64,000 bases of DNA from Chitinophaga pinensis (GTDB lineage Bacteria; Pseudomonadota; Gammaproteobacteria; Burkholderiales; SG8-41), in the NCBI GenBank assembly GCA_943329075.2, contig CALQCM020000020.1:1-64000 (forward strand), read 5' to 3'. The first letter of the stretch is position 1; every line of letters starts with the position of its first letter. A model generated the notes under the pieces. The model did no database searches. It was not told where the DNA came from and was given only the letters and a program-made list of their open reading frames with translations. The translations under genes were made by a program, and so were the position numbers. This document shows positions 18,296-26,928 of this stretch, piece after piece.

Positions 18296-18820
18296 TTGAT
18301 CCACAAGGGCATTCATGCTTCGGCAATCATCGAATGTTCGGGATCGGCCGTCATCCCCGAAAGCACGATCATCGAACCGCGGGCCGTGATATTGGTCGGT
18401 GAGCGCGGCAGACTGAGCCTGGGCGAAATGAACACGATATATCCCGCCGTGACCATCCGGATCGACCAGGGTTGGATGGAAACCGGGAGAGAAGTTTCAT
18501 TCGGGCCCGGCTGTCACATATATGAGCCACGCGCCGGGCTTACCATCGGCAACAATTGTCTGATCGGCGGGGGCGTGCTCATCTGCGGCGTAAATCATGG
18601 CCATGCAACCCGCGATATCCCGATGCGCCAACAAATATTCGTGGCGGCGCCGGTGGTGATCGGCGAAGATGTCTGGATCGGCATGGGCGCGATCATTTTG
18701 CCTGGCGTCACCATCGGCAGCGGCGCCATCATCGGCGCCGGTGCCGTTGTCACCACCGATGTGGCGCCCGGGGATGTCGTCAGCGGAGTCCCCGCACGGC
18801 ACGTGAAAACACGTCAGTAG
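18296..18820 (+). CDS. Hexapeptide-repeat O-acyltransferase
   Basis: 174 residues from a TTG start; no in-frame ATG gives the full N-terminal strand. The second half is a left-handed beta helix with repeats of the form VVIGEDVWIGMGAIIL and VTIGSGAIIGAGAVV, and ends in VSGVPARHVK. The catalytic histidine is in CGVNHGHATRD. This is the maltose-acetyltransferase / WbbJ type that acetylates sugars of O-antigens and exopolysaccharides, using acetyl-CoA. The next gene begins 7 bases later, so it is translationally close to the methyltransferase at 18828. The TTG start and weak ribosome binding site suggest modest expression. Confidence 0.85.
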   Translation: MIHKGIHASAIIECSGSAVIPESTIIEPRAVILVGERGRLSLGEMNTIYPAVTIRIDQGWMETGREVSFGPGCHIYEPRAGLTIGNNCLIGGGVLICGVNHGHATRDIPMRQQIFVAAPVVIGEDVWIGMGAIILPGVTIGSGAIIGAGAVVTTDVAPGDVVSGVPARHVKTRQ

Positions 18821-18827
18821 GCAATTA

Positions 18828-19364
18828 ATGAAACTTCATCTCGGCTGCGGCCCGCGCTTCATTCCCGGTTTTGTGCATGTTGACCTGCTGACTGCACCGC
18901 ACGTCGATATCGTCGGACCCGTCGAAAAATTACCGATGGCGGATGGCAGCGTATCGCTGATCTATGCCAGCCACGTGCTGGAGCATTTTGGGCGCTACGA
19001 ATACAAACCGGTGCTCGCCGAATGGTTCCGTGTATTGAAACCCGACGGTGTATTGCGTCTCGCCGTACCGGATTTTGCCGCCTGTGCGGCAATCTATTAC
19101 GAGGCCGGCCTCAAGGACGGCCTCACCGGCCTCGTCGGATTGATTGTCGGCGGGCAACGCGACGATCATGACTTTCACAAAATGATTTTTGACGATGAGC
19201 TGCTCAGACGCGATCTGTATAGTCTGGGCTTTCGCGAAGTCCGCGCCTGGGACTGGCGGGCGACCGAACACGCCGCGGTCGATGACTATTCGCAAGCCTA
19301 TATCCCGCACCTGGCGAAGGAAACAGGTCGGCTGATGAGCCTGAATCTCGAGGCGGTGAAATAG
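18828..19364 (+). CDS. Class I SAM-dependent methyltransferase (small, glycan-type)
   Basis: 178 residues beginning MKLHLGCGPRFIPGFVHVD, where motif I (LHLGCG) lies at the extreme N-terminus as in the short methyltransferases of LPS and polysaccharide loci. LIYASHVLEHF and WFRVLKPDGVLRLAVPDF are motifs IV to VI. It directly follows the acyltransferase gene and ends the glycan region on this strand. The acceptor is unknown. Confidence 0.85.
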   Translation: MKLHLGCGPRFIPGFVHVDLLTAPHVDIVGPVEKLPMADGSVSLIYASHVLEHFGRYEYKPVLAEWFRVLKPDGVLRLAVPDFAACAAIYYEAGLKDGLTGLVGLIVGGQRDDHDFHKMIFDDELLRRDLYSLGFREVRAWDWRATEHAAVDDYSQAYIPHLAKETGRLMSLNLEAVK

Positions 19365-19472
19365 TTCTTATCGTCGATGCCCGCCACTTGACGGGACATA
19401 AAATCAATTCCAAAGAAAACCGCGGACGTTTACTGCGCGCCGCGTTTCACCGTCGCATGCAAAAATACCGCC

Positions 19473-19868
19473 ATGGATGAAACGCTCAGTCTGTGGACGC
19501 TGTTTGCCAGCAGCTTTCTGGCCGCCACGCTGTTGCCCGGCGGTTCCGAGGCGGTGCTGTTCGGCGTGCTCAAACTCAATCCGCAGCAATACTGGCCGGC
19601 GCTGGCCGTCGCCACACTGGGCAATACGCTGGGCGGCATGTCGTCTTATCTGATTGGCCGCCTGATCCCGCCAAAAAAACAGATCAGGGGCATCGAGATC
19701 GTGACGCGCTACGGCGCAGCGGCACTGCTGCTGGCGTGGGTGCCGATCATCGGCGATCCCTTATGCGTTGCCGCCGGCTGGCTGCGGGTCAATCCGTGGT
19801 GGTCGGCGCTGTGCATGGCGGCGGGGAAATTCGCGCGTTATCTGCTTGTTGCCGGCATCGCCGTTTAG
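19473..19868 (+). CDS. YqaA/DedA-like small membrane protein
   Basis: 131 residues with about four hydrophobic segments. LAATLLPGGSEAVLFGVL and GNTLGGMSSYLIGR are the conserved blocks of the YqaA branch of the SNARE-associated/DedA family, which sits in the inner membrane and is linked to lipid flipping or membrane homeostasis in other bacteria. Length matches YqaA. It starts 108 bp after the methyltransferase gene, and the HIT gene follows closely. Function is inferred from family only. Confidence 0.8.
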   Translation: MDETLSLWTLFASSFLAATLLPGGSEAVLFGVLKLNPQQYWPALAVATLGNTLGGMSSYLIGRLIPPKKQIRGIEIVTRYGAAALLLAWVPIIGDPLCVAAGWLRVNPWWSALCMAAGKFARYLLVAGIAV

Positions 19869-19898
19869 ACACGCCGCGAACTGTTCAAGGAAACGTTG

Positions 19899-20360
19899 AT
19901 GAAAAAAAGCCCCGATGCCGCCATCCCTCGTTTGCAACCGGTGCCGCACTGTCCGCTGTGCAAAAGCCGCGGCGGCAGTCTGCTCTGGCGCGACCAACAT
20001 TGCCGCGTCGTGCTGGTGACCGACCCCGATTACCCCGGCTTCTGTCGCGTCATCTGGAATTCGCATGTGAAAGAAATGACCGACCTGTCGGCAACGCAGC
20101 GCGCGCATTGCATGCGCGTGGTGTTCGCCGTCGAGCAGGCCGTGCGCGCAGTGTTCACGCCGGACAAAATCAATCTCGCCAGTTTCGGCAACATGGCGCC
20201 GCATGTGCACTGGCACGTCATTCCGCGCTTTGCGCGCGACGCGCATTTTCCGCACCCGGTCTGGGGCCGGCGGCAACGCTCTGCGCGAGCGGCAAAATCG
20301 CCGCCCGCGCCGGCACACTGGCATGCTTTACTCAAAAGCACACTTGCAAAGTTGCTGTGA
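19899..20360 (+). CDS. HIT family protein
   Basis: 153 residues from the ATG at 19899. The histidine triad is HVHWHVIPRF (about residues 102-111), matching HxHxHxx, with the nucleotide-binding region earlier in RVVLVTDPDYPGFCRV. HIT proteins hydrolyse or transfer nucleotides from AMP or dinucleoside polyphosphate substrates. The N-terminal CPLCKSRGG could bind a metal, as in some bacterial HIT proteins. It sits 30 bp after the YqaA-like gene and is probably cotranscribed with it. Confidence 0.88.
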   Translation: MKKSPDAAIPRLQPVPHCPLCKSRGGSLLWRDQHCRVVLVTDPDYPGFCRVIWNSHVKEMTDLSATQRAHCMRVVFAVEQAVRAVFTPDKINLASFGNMAPHVHWHVIPRFARDAHFPHPVWGRRQRSARAAKSPPAPAHWHALLKSTLAKLL

Positions 20361-20585
20361 CTTTATGCGCTAACGCGCTCGATGTGCATTAATTCCGATC
20401 CTGAAAAATTATTGCGATTGCGTGACCTGCTTCACAGGTGCGCCCCGTTTGTTCCGGCTAATCTTCCGCGCATCGGTCGGCTTTGCCCGGCCACACTTTG
20501 AACGTTAGAGTGGAACGCAATGGCAACACTGCGAGCAAAAATGGTGACGCGCGCAGTCAACCGCATCAGGAATGGAGGCACCCGG

Positions 20586-22196
20586 ATGGCAAGTCAACTC
20601 ATGGCACTCAATCCGCGCCAGTTGCAATTCACCGACGCGACAAGCTGCAAACACTGGCTTGACGCGTTGCCGCTGACCAACGTGCCGGCCGCGCAGCAGA
20701 CGCTGACGCAACAGATCGAACTGTTGCGGCAGTCGTCGATCGCACCGTCCGAATTGTTGCGCGTGCTCGAGGCGCTGCGCGAGCCGGTGCTGTTCGTGCA
20801 ATCCGAACTCGCGCGCAAATTCAGCGGCCGGCCGTTGCCGCTCGATGCCAATGAATCGGTGGTCTGGGCGCGCGTGCAACTGTTATGGCTCGAATACGCC
20901 GACGCCTATCTGGTGTGCCGCGATGCGCACGCCATCGGCGATCTGCGCCTGATGAACAGCGGCGCGCTGATCATGCTGCGCGCCATGCGCTGCGTCGGCG
21001 CGGCGATGTTCGATCATTACCGCATCTATCGCCAGGTGCCGGCGGCGTTGTGGACCAAGCTCAACCAGCTCTATGTGTTTGCCGAGCAAAGCGGCTTTGC
21101 CCGCACCACGGTGACGGCGACAGCCAAAGAGGGCGAACTCGAGACCACCTGCCTCGCCGTCTACTGCCAGGCACTGCTGGCGCACTTGGCCAATCCGTTC
21201 GCACTGTCCGGCCGCCAGATGGAATTTCTCGCCGGGTGGATCGAGAAATGGTCGCTGCTGGCGGGGCTTGCCGCGCAGCCGCTGCCGCTCTCGGCGATCC
21301 CCGCACTGGCCATCAACATTGCGGGCGACGCCGGCCCGACATTTGCGGAGGGCATGGCGCCCGCCACCGCTTTGCGCCACCTTGATCTTGAACTGATCGG
21401 CCGCACGCTGCGGCAACTCATCACCCTGCTCAAGCAGGGACAGACGCCGGCCCAACTCGAGCTCGGCAACGACGCGCGCCAGCCGGGCTGCGAAAACCTG
21501 CTCATGCTGCTCTACATTCAATGGTGCCGCGCCGGCACCGGGCGCGGCGAACAACGCAACGCGAATCCGGAGACGGCGCAGGTCTGCCTCGGCATTCACG
21601 CCGCGCACTTTCATATCAGCGGCCGCGCCTTTCGCCCGCCCGGCGCCAGCCTGTCGCGCCAGGAAGAGCACGACATGCAGTTGTTCGGCCACATCAGCGA
21701 GCGCACCGAACGGCAGATCGCCTCGCATCAAAGCCTGGCCGTCGAATCCTGGCAACTGATGAACCAGAGCAACTCCGGTTTCATGTGCATGCTGCGCGAC
21801 CCGGATGCGAACCTGCGCATCGGTCATCATCAGCTGGTCGCGGTGCGGCGCGGCTCGAGCAAGCTGTTCTACGTCGGGCTGATTCAATGGGTACGCGCCG
21901 AAGACGAGCAATCCCTGTTCGTCGGCGTGCGGTTGTTTCCGGGGATCGCGCGCGCAATCGCCGTGCGGCCGGCCAATTTCAACGCGCCGGCCGATGCCCG
22001 CGGCGGTTTCGAACGCGGCCTGCTGTTGCCGGAGCTGCCCGCCCCGGCGACGCCGACGACGCTGTTGCTGCCGAGCGGCTGGTATCAGCAGGGCCGTTTC
22101 GTCGAACTGCACGGCGAGCAGAAAACCGTCGCCAAGCTCGTCAATCTGATCGAGAAAGGCAGCGACTTCGAACGCTGCACGGTCGACATCGTTTGA
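20586..22196 (+). CDS. Conserved protein with possible PilZ-like C-terminus
   Basis: 536 residues from the ATG at 20586, chosen because GGAGG stands 7 bases before it; an in-frame ATG at 20520 lacks such a site. Most of the protein is predicted to be alpha-helical, without signal peptide or membrane segments. The last 150 residues contain SWQLMNQSNSGFMCML, LRIGHHQLVAVRRG and FVGVRLFPGIARAIAV, a beta-rich pattern that resembles PilZ-type or related regulatory domains. The diagnostic RxxxR of c-di-GMP-binding PilZ domains was not clearly seen. It appears to be a betaproteobacterial family of unknown function. It is transcribed alone, upstream of the DUF971 gene. Confidence 0.6.
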   Translation: MASQLMALNPRQLQFTDATSCKHWLDALPLTNVPAAQQTLTQQIELLRQSSIAPSELLRVLEALREPVLFVQSELARKFSGRPLPLDANESVVWARVQLLWLEYADAYLVCRDAHAIGDLRLMNSGALIMLRAMRCVGAAMFDHYRIYRQVPAALWTKLNQLYVFAEQSGFARTTVTATAKEGELETTCLAVYCQALLAHLANPFALSGRQMEFLAGWIEKWSLLAGLAAQPLPLSAIPALAINIAGDAGPTFAEGMAPATALRHLDLELIGRTLRQLITLLKQGQTPAQLELGNDARQPGCENLLMLLYIQWCRAGTGRGEQRNANPETAQVCLGIHAAHFHISGRAFRPPGASLSRQEEHDMQLFGHISERTERQIASHQSLAVESWQLMNQSNSGFMCMLRDPDANLRIGHHQLVAVRRGSSKLFYVGLIQWVRAEDEQSLFVGVRLFPGIARAIAVRPANFNAPADARGGFERGLLLPELPAPATPTTLLLPSGWYQQGRFVELHGEQKTVAKLVNLIEKGSDFERCTVDIV

Positions 22197-22273
22197 TCGA
22201 GGCGGCGGCAACCGCGCCGCCGGCAGCTCGGTTATGATGCGGGTCCTGCCACCGACGGACACCTCTTCAAGTC

Positions 22274-22642
22274 ATGACCAACGCAAAAAACGGCAAGCCG
22301 CTACCGACTGAAATCAAACTGCACCAGACGTCGCGCCTGCTTGAGATCGCGTTTGCAGACGGCAAAACATTTAGTTTGACCTGCGAATTTCTGCGCGTGC
22401 ATTCGCCGTCGGCAGAAGTGCGCGGCCACGGTCCCGGACAGGAAACGCTGCAAACCGGAAAAAAAGATGTCGAGATCGTGCAGGTTGAACCCGTCGGCAC
22501 TTACGCTGTCCAGCTGTTTTTCTCCGACAAACACAACACCGGTATCTATTCCTGGGACATCCTCTACGACTACGGCGTGAACCAGGAAGAAATGTGGGCG
22601 AGTTATCTCAAGCGCCTGCAGGACGCCGGCGCCAGTCGCTAA
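22274..22642 (+). CDS. DUF971 family protein
   Basis: 122 residues, matching the DUF971 family (N-terminal domain of gamma-butyrobetaine-hydroxylase-like proteins): [17 protein letters not shown], then [15 protein letters not shown], and later [17 protein letters not shown] and ILYDYG. In betaproteobacteria this small gene commonly stands directly before ubiE, as here (43 bp). Its role is not established; the fold can be part of Fe-S scaffold or hydroxylase proteins. It probably shares a promoter with ubiE; TATGAT at 22233-22238 could be the -10 element. Confidence 0.85.
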   Translation: MTNAKNGKPLPTEIKLHQTSRLLEIAFADGKTFSLTCEFLRVHSPSAEVRGHGPGQETLQTGKKDVEIVQVEPVGTYAVQLFFSDKHNTGIYSWDILYDYGVNQEEMWASYLKRLQDAGASR

Positions 22643-22685
22643 TCCGGCGACCCGCAGCAAAATAATCTGCACATTCATTCCTCAC

Positions 22686-23420
22686 ATGGCCAACGAAACT
22701 GATTTCGGATTCCAGAAAGTACCCGAGCACGAAAAAGCCGAACGCGTAGCCGGCGTCTTCGATTCGGTCGCCGCGCGCTACGACCTGATGAACGACCTGA
22801 TGTCGGCGGGCATGCACCGGTTGTGGAAACGTTTTACCGTCGAGCAAAGCGGTTTGCGCCCGGGCCAGCGCGCACTCGACGTCGCCGGCGGCACGGCAGA
22901 TTTGTCGATCCAGTTTGCGCGGCGCGTCGGCAGCAGCGGCCAGGTGGTGCTCACCGACATCAATGCCGCCATGCTGGCGCGCGGCCGCGATCGCATGCTG
23001 GATGCCGGCATCATGGCGCCGGCCGTGCAGTGCGATGCCGAAAAGCTGCCCTTTCCGTCCGACTACTTCGACTGCGTCAGCGTCGCCTTCGGCCTGCGCA
23101 ACATGACGCACAAGGACCGCGCGCTGGCGGAAATGCGGCGCGTCCTGCGCGCCGGCGGCCGCCTGCTCGTGCTCGAATTCTCGCGGGTGTGGAAACCGCT
23201 CGAACCGGCCTATGACACCTATTCCTTCAAGGTGCTGCCGGCGCTGGGCAAGCTGATCACCGGCGACAGCGACAGCTACCGCTATCTCGCAGAATCCATC
23301 CGCATGCATCCGGATCAGGAGACCCTCAAGGACATGATGGTGGCTGCGGGCCTTGAGCGGGTCGAGTATTTCAACCTCAGCGCCGGCGTTGTTGCACTGC
23401 ATCGCGGATTCAAGTTCTAG
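22686..23420 (+). CDS. ubiE: Ubiquinone/menaquinone biosynthesis C-methyltransferase UbiE
   Basis: 244 residues, the usual length. It C-methylates the demethylated benzoquinol intermediate of ubiquinone with SAM in the cytoplasm, as part of the Ubi metabolon. UbiE signatures are present: [20 protein letters not shown] near residue 22, [13 protein letters not shown] (SAM motif I) and [17 protein letters not shown]. With ubiJ and ubiB 3 kb downstream this is the standard ubiquinone cluster, here split by two secreted-protein genes. Confidence 0.95.
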   Translation: MANETDFGFQKVPEHEKAERVAGVFDSVAARYDLMNDLMSAGMHRLWKRFTVEQSGLRPGQRALDVAGGTADLSIQFARRVGSSGQVVLTDINAAMLARGRDRMLDAGIMAPAVQCDAEKLPFPSDYFDCVSVAFGLRNMTHKDRALAEMRRVLRAGGRLLVLEFSRVWKPLEPAYDTYSFKVLPALGKLITGDSDSYRYLAESIRMHPDQETLKDMMVAAGLERVEYFNLSAGVVALHRGFKF

Positions 23421-23501
23421 ACGGGCGGAATAAACCGGTCAGGCGCGGTGTTTGCACGTATTATGGTTTGCCCTCAAAGCGGTCTCTCGGAGGAGAGGCG
23501 T

Positions 23502-24191
23502 ATGCGATCAACCATCGCACTGCAGGCCGCCCTGATCGCAGCAAGCGTGCTGACCACCGCCGTCGCGCAACCCGTGCCCGCCGTCGGCGATGCTTACGTT
23601 TATCGTGTCATCAACGCATATAACAATGAACCGCGCGGACAGGTCCGCTCTCGCATCGACAACGTCGACACCGACCGCGTCGTCATGGCCGTCACGACCG
23701 AGACGCCCGGCACCAGCATCGCCAGCACCGAGGTTTATGCGCCGGACGGCAACTGGCTGCGCCATCCGCTCACCAATCGCGATCAGCCCGTCGATTATGC
23801 GTTTGCGCCCGCCTTCCCCGCCTACCGGTTTCCGCTGGAACCCGGCAGTGAGTGGTCGCTGCGCGTCGACGCCGTAAACCCGGCAACCAGCGCACGACGA
23901 AGCGTGCGCGTCGATGCGACGGTCATCGGCGCAGAGCGCATCCGCGTGCCGGCCGGCGAATTCGACACCCTGAAAATCCGCCGCACCATCTACGCTGGCG
24001 ACGCCGTAAACTACCTGCGCCTGACTGAAACGACCATTTCCGAACTGGAGTGGTACGCGCCGGCGCTGCGCCGCTACGTGCGCCTGATCAGCGACTCTTA
24101 CTACAAAGACCTTTCGCGCCGGCAGGGGGCGCAAACGATGCGCGGCGACTGGAACCTCTACGAATTGGTATCTGCGCCGGCGGCGCGCTAA
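23502..24191 (+). CDS. Secreted protein of unknown function, tandem paralogue 1
   Basis: 229 residues from the ATG at 23502, preceded by GGAGGAGAGG. A signal peptide is clear, with hydrophobic core AALIAASVLTTAVA and cleavage expected after the AVA near residue 21. The mature part is beta-rich: YVYRVINAYNNEPRGQ, RIRVPAGEFDTLKIRR and YLRLTETTISELEWYAP. It closely resembles the next protein along its whole length. No known family was recognised; the pattern of a tandem of beta strands ending in RYVRLISDSYY recalls periplasmic DUF3108-like lipid-handling proteins, but that is a guess. It lies between ubiE and the Tim44-like gene. Confidence 0.75.
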   Translation: MRSTIALQAALIAASVLTTAVAQPVPAVGDAYVYRVINAYNNEPRGQVRSRIDNVDTDRVVMAVTTETPGTSIASTEVYAPDGNWLRHPLTNRDQPVDYAFAPAFPAYRFPLEPGSEWSLRVDAVNPATSARRSVRVDATVIGAERIRVPAGEFDTLKIRRTIYAGDAVNYLRLTETTISELEWYAPALRRYVRLISDSYYKDLSRRQGAQTMRGDWNLYELVSAPAAR

Positions 24192-24473
24192 TCGCCGGAA
24201 ACGGGGCGATTTAGGGCCTGTGAAACAACAACGGCCCGCGCAACGATTTTTGCTAAAATGCAAGTCCCCGCCTAAAGGGACTATGAACGAAGTCTGGAAG
24301 ACCTTGTCCAATCTTACCGAAAGCCGGTGCACACGCCTTTACCGCGAATGCGGCAGCTAGTCTGTGTTTGTAACCCCCGATGAGAACCGGGTGCGCACGG
24401 AATTCAAGCGCATGCCGGCCGGCACGTAAGCAATAACGTTTGTTTAATGTACGATTCCTTTGCGGAGGACATT
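24192..24473 (+). other. Spacer between the two secreted paralogues, with a possible 25-codon frame
   Basis: A 282-bp gap. A short open frame at 24283-24360 (MNEVWKTLSNLTESRCTRLY and five more residues) is preceded by AAGGGAC and a TAAAAT-like box. It has no recognised homology and may be chance. Nothing else was seen. Confidence 0.3.
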
Positions 24474-25235
24474 ATGATGAACAAGACATCCCTGCTTTGC
24501 AGTGCAACAGGTCAAAAGGCCACTCTTGCCGCCAGCGCATGCCGCTACGGCCTGCTCGCCGCGCTGATTACAGCAGCCGCCAGCGCCACCGCAGCCGTCC
24601 AAGCGCCGGCCGCCCCGCTGCCGGTCGCGGGCGACACCTATGTTTATCGCGTCATCAACGCCTACAACAACGAGATCCGCGGACAACTCAGCTACCGCGT
24701 CGACAAGACCGAGGCCGACCGCATCACCCAGTCGGTGAGCGCAGACCAGCCCGGGATGCGGGCTGCAGCGACGGAAATACTGACGCCGGACGGCAAATGG
24801 CTGCGCCACACGATCGTCAACCACGACCGGTTGGTCGACTATGCGTTCTCGCCCGCCTATCCGTCGTACGAGTTCCCGCTCGACACCGGCAAGGAATGGT
24901 CGACCCGTGTCAACGCCGTGAATGCCGAGACCGGTACCAGCCACAGCGTGCGCATTGATGCGACGGTGGTGGGCACTGAGCGCATCCGCGTGCCGGCCGG
25001 CGAATTCGACACCATCAAAATCAGGCGCTCTGTCTATGCGGGCGACTCTGCCAATTATCTGCACCTGACCGAAACAAATATTTTCGAAACCGAATGGTTC
25101 GCGCCGGCGCTCGGCCGCACCGTGCGGATCGCGCGCAACTCCGGCTACCTCGACCTCTCGCGCGGGCCGCGCAGCCGGGCCATGCGTGGCGACTGGGAAA
25201 TTCATGAACTCGTCGCGGCACCGCCGATGCGTTGA
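24474..25235 (+). CDS. Secreted protein of unknown function, tandem paralogue 2
   Basis: 253 residues from the ATG at 24474 (or the adjacent ATG at 24477), with GGAGG just upstream. It has a longer N-region and a signal peptide core (LLAALITAAASATAA), with cleavage near residue 40. The mature sequence parallels the previous gene: YVYRVINAYNNEIRGQ, RIRVPAGEFDTIKIRR, YLHLTETNIFETEWFAP. A 36-bp stretch (23934-23969 and 24978-25013) is identical at nucleotide level between the two genes, a sign of recent duplication or gene conversion. Expected in the periplasm; function unknown. Confidence 0.75.
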   Translation: MMNKTSLLCSATGQKATLAASACRYGLLAALITAAASATAAVQAPAAPLPVAGDTYVYRVINAYNNEIRGQLSYRVDKTEADRITQSVSADQPGMRAAATEILTPDGKWLRHTIVNHDRLVDYAFSPAYPSYEFPLDTGKEWSTRVNAVNAETGTSHSVRIDATVVGTERIRVPAGEFDTIKIRRSVYAGDSANYLHLTETNIFETEWFAPALGRTVRIARNSGYLDLSRGPRSRAMRGDWEIHELVAAPPMR

Positions 25236-25341
25236 GGTAAACGAAGCGAAGGCGCACCACCGTTATACGGGCCGCGGAACAAGCAGGCCGTAAGTTTCAA
25301 TTTGTTAAATGCACTGCCGGTCAATCCGGCTTGGAGAAATG

Positions 25342-26235
25342 ATGAACAGATTCCTGATGGTGTTGTGCACGATCCTGAGCCTCAGCTTGCTCACGTTTGA
25401 CGCCGCTGCGGCAAGCCGCCTCGGCGGCGGCAAAAGCGTCGGCGCCCAGCGCAGCATAACGCCGCAAGCACCGGCCAAAACACCGGCACAGCAGGCGCAA
25501 CCTGCCGCGCCTGCGGCAACACCGGCACCTGCGCCGCAACCATCTGGCATGAGCCGCTGGCTCGGGCCACTGGCCGGCCTCGCCATTGGCGCCGGACTCG
25601 CTTCGCTGTTCATGAACAACGGCATGGGTGGCGCCATGGGCAGCATTCTGATGGTGCTGCTGCTGGCCGCCGCTGCGATGTTCGCGTGGCGTATGCTGCG
25701 CGCCAAATCCGCAGGCCCGGGCAACCTGCAATACGCCGGCGCCGATCCGGCGCCTGCGTCTGCACCCGTTTCATCGTCGATGCCGGCCGCGGGTGGCGGC
25801 ATGCCGAAAATCGGCAGTGTGCTGGGTGGCGCCGTTGACGCCGCCGCACCGGCCGTCGCCGGCCGTTTCCCGCCGGACTTCGACGCCGAGCAGTTCGCGC
25901 GCCACGCCAAAATGAATTTCACGCGCCTGCAACAGGCCAACGACAAGCGTGATGTGTCGACCATGCGCGATTACATGACGCCCGAACTCTACAACGCGAT
26001 CGTCGCCGATCTTGATCCGATGGGCGTTGCGCAAAGCACCGAGATCATCAGCCTTGATACGAACGTCGTCGAAGTGGTCAGCGAAAACGGGAAACATATC
26101 GCCAGCGTGCGCTTCACCGGCTCGCTGCACGAAAAAACCAGCGCCGCAACCGAATCGTTCGATGAGATCTGGCATCTGGAAAAACCGCTCGACGGCTCCA
26201 GCGGCTGGCTGATCAGCGGCATACAACAACTCTGA
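25342..26235 (+). CDS. Tim44-like domain membrane protein
   Basis: 297 residues from the ATG at 25342, with GGAG upstream. It has an N-terminal signal or anchor (LMVLCTILSLSLLTF), a low-complexity Ala/Pro/Gln linker, and two hydrophobic segments at about 80-125 (LAGLAIGAGLASLFM; ILMVLLLAAAAMFAW). The C-terminal 130 residues form the Tim44-like fold: FARHAKMNFTRLQQAND, DYMTPELYNAIVADL and DEIWHLEKP. The gene commonly stands between ubiE and ubiJ in betaproteobacteria. The exact role of bacterial Tim44-like proteins is unclear. Confidence 0.85.
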   Translation: MNRFLMVLCTILSLSLLTFDAAAASRLGGGKSVGAQRSITPQAPAKTPAQQAQPAAPAATPAPAPQPSGMSRWLGPLAGLAIGAGLASLFMNNGMGGAMGSILMVLLLAAAAMFAWRMLRAKSAGPGNLQYAGADPAPASAPVSSSMPAAGGGMPKIGSVLGGAVDAAAPAVAGRFPPDFDAEQFARHAKMNFTRLQQANDKRDVSTMRDYMTPELYNAIVADLDPMGVAQSTEIISLDTNVVEVVSENGKHIASVRFTGSLHEKTSAATESFDEIWHLEKPLDGSSGWLISGIQQL

Positions 26236-26241
26236 GTCACG

Positions 26242-26865
26242 ATGGCGCAAACCGACGGCGGTTCCGGCAGCAGCAACGCCGGTGCAAGCGGCGGCCTGTT
26301 TGCGCCGCCGCTCGCGCCGGCGCTGAACCATCTGCTGCGCCGCGCCTCATGGGCGCGCGAACGCCTCGCGTCGCATGCCGGCAAAACGGTGCGCTTCGAT
26401 GTGGCGCCGTTTGCGTTCACGCTGGAGATCCTCGCCAACGGTGAAGTTGCCGCCGGCAATGGCGAGGCGGCGGCCACCTTCAAACTAACGCCGGCATTGG
26501 TGATGCGCATGGCGGCCGGCGGCCCCGATGCATGGCGCGAGGTTGAAACCAGCGGCGACCTTGCGCTGGCGCGCGACATCCACCACGTTGCGCAGAACCT
26601 GCGCTGGGATGCCGAGGAAGACCTGAGCCACGTGTTCGGCGACATCGTCGCACACCGCCTCGCCGGCGCCGGCGCGGCCTTCCTGAACTGGCAACGCGAC
26701 GCCGCCGGCAGTCTGGCCCGCCAGGCCGCCGCCTACTGGACGGAAGAGCGGCCCTTGCTCGCCGCGCGGCCCGGCATCGAACAGTTCAGCCGCGACGTCG
26801 ATACGTTGCGCGACGACGCGGCGCGATTCGAAAAACGCCTCGAACAACTGGAACGCCGCGAGTAA
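26242..26865 (+). CDS. ubiJ: Ubiquinone biosynthesis accessory factor UbiJ
   Basis: 207 residues, starting 6 bases after the Tim44-like gene. The N-terminal half is an SCP2-type lipid-binding domain (VRFDVAPFAFTLEILANG, FKLTPALVMRMAAGG). The C-terminal half is helical and ends in a probable coiled coil (FEKRLEQLERRE). UbiJ binds ubiquinone intermediates and scaffolds the hydroxylating Ubi complex. Position directly before ubiB supports the call; SCP2 sequences diverge strongly, so the assignment leans on synteny. Confidence 0.85.
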   Translation: MAQTDGGSGSSNAGASGGLFAPPLAPALNHLLRRASWARERLASHAGKTVRFDVAPFAFTLEILANGEVAAGNGEAAATFKLTPALVMRMAAGGPDAWREVETSGDLALARDIHHVAQNLRWDAEEDLSHVFGDIVAHRLAGAGAAFLNWQRDAAGSLARQAAAYWTEERPLLAARPGIEQFSRDVDTLRDDAARFEKRLEQLERRE

Positions 26866-26928
26866 ACCGCAGCCCGCGCGGCATCGCCGCGCCGCGGGAG
26901 CGCCGGCCCGCCCTGTTAGAATTGGTGC

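Noticed and set aside
20361..20585. Possible tRNA or small RNA gene in the gap before the PilZ-like gene
   Set aside because: No cloverleaf, T-loop consensus or terminator could be found by eye; the gap is better read as a promoter and leader.
20883..22262. Open frame of 459 codons on the minus strand, opposite the PilZ-like gene
   Set aside because: Composition typical of a shadow (Arg, Gln, Ala, His runs). The plus frame has the ribosome binding site and balanced composition.
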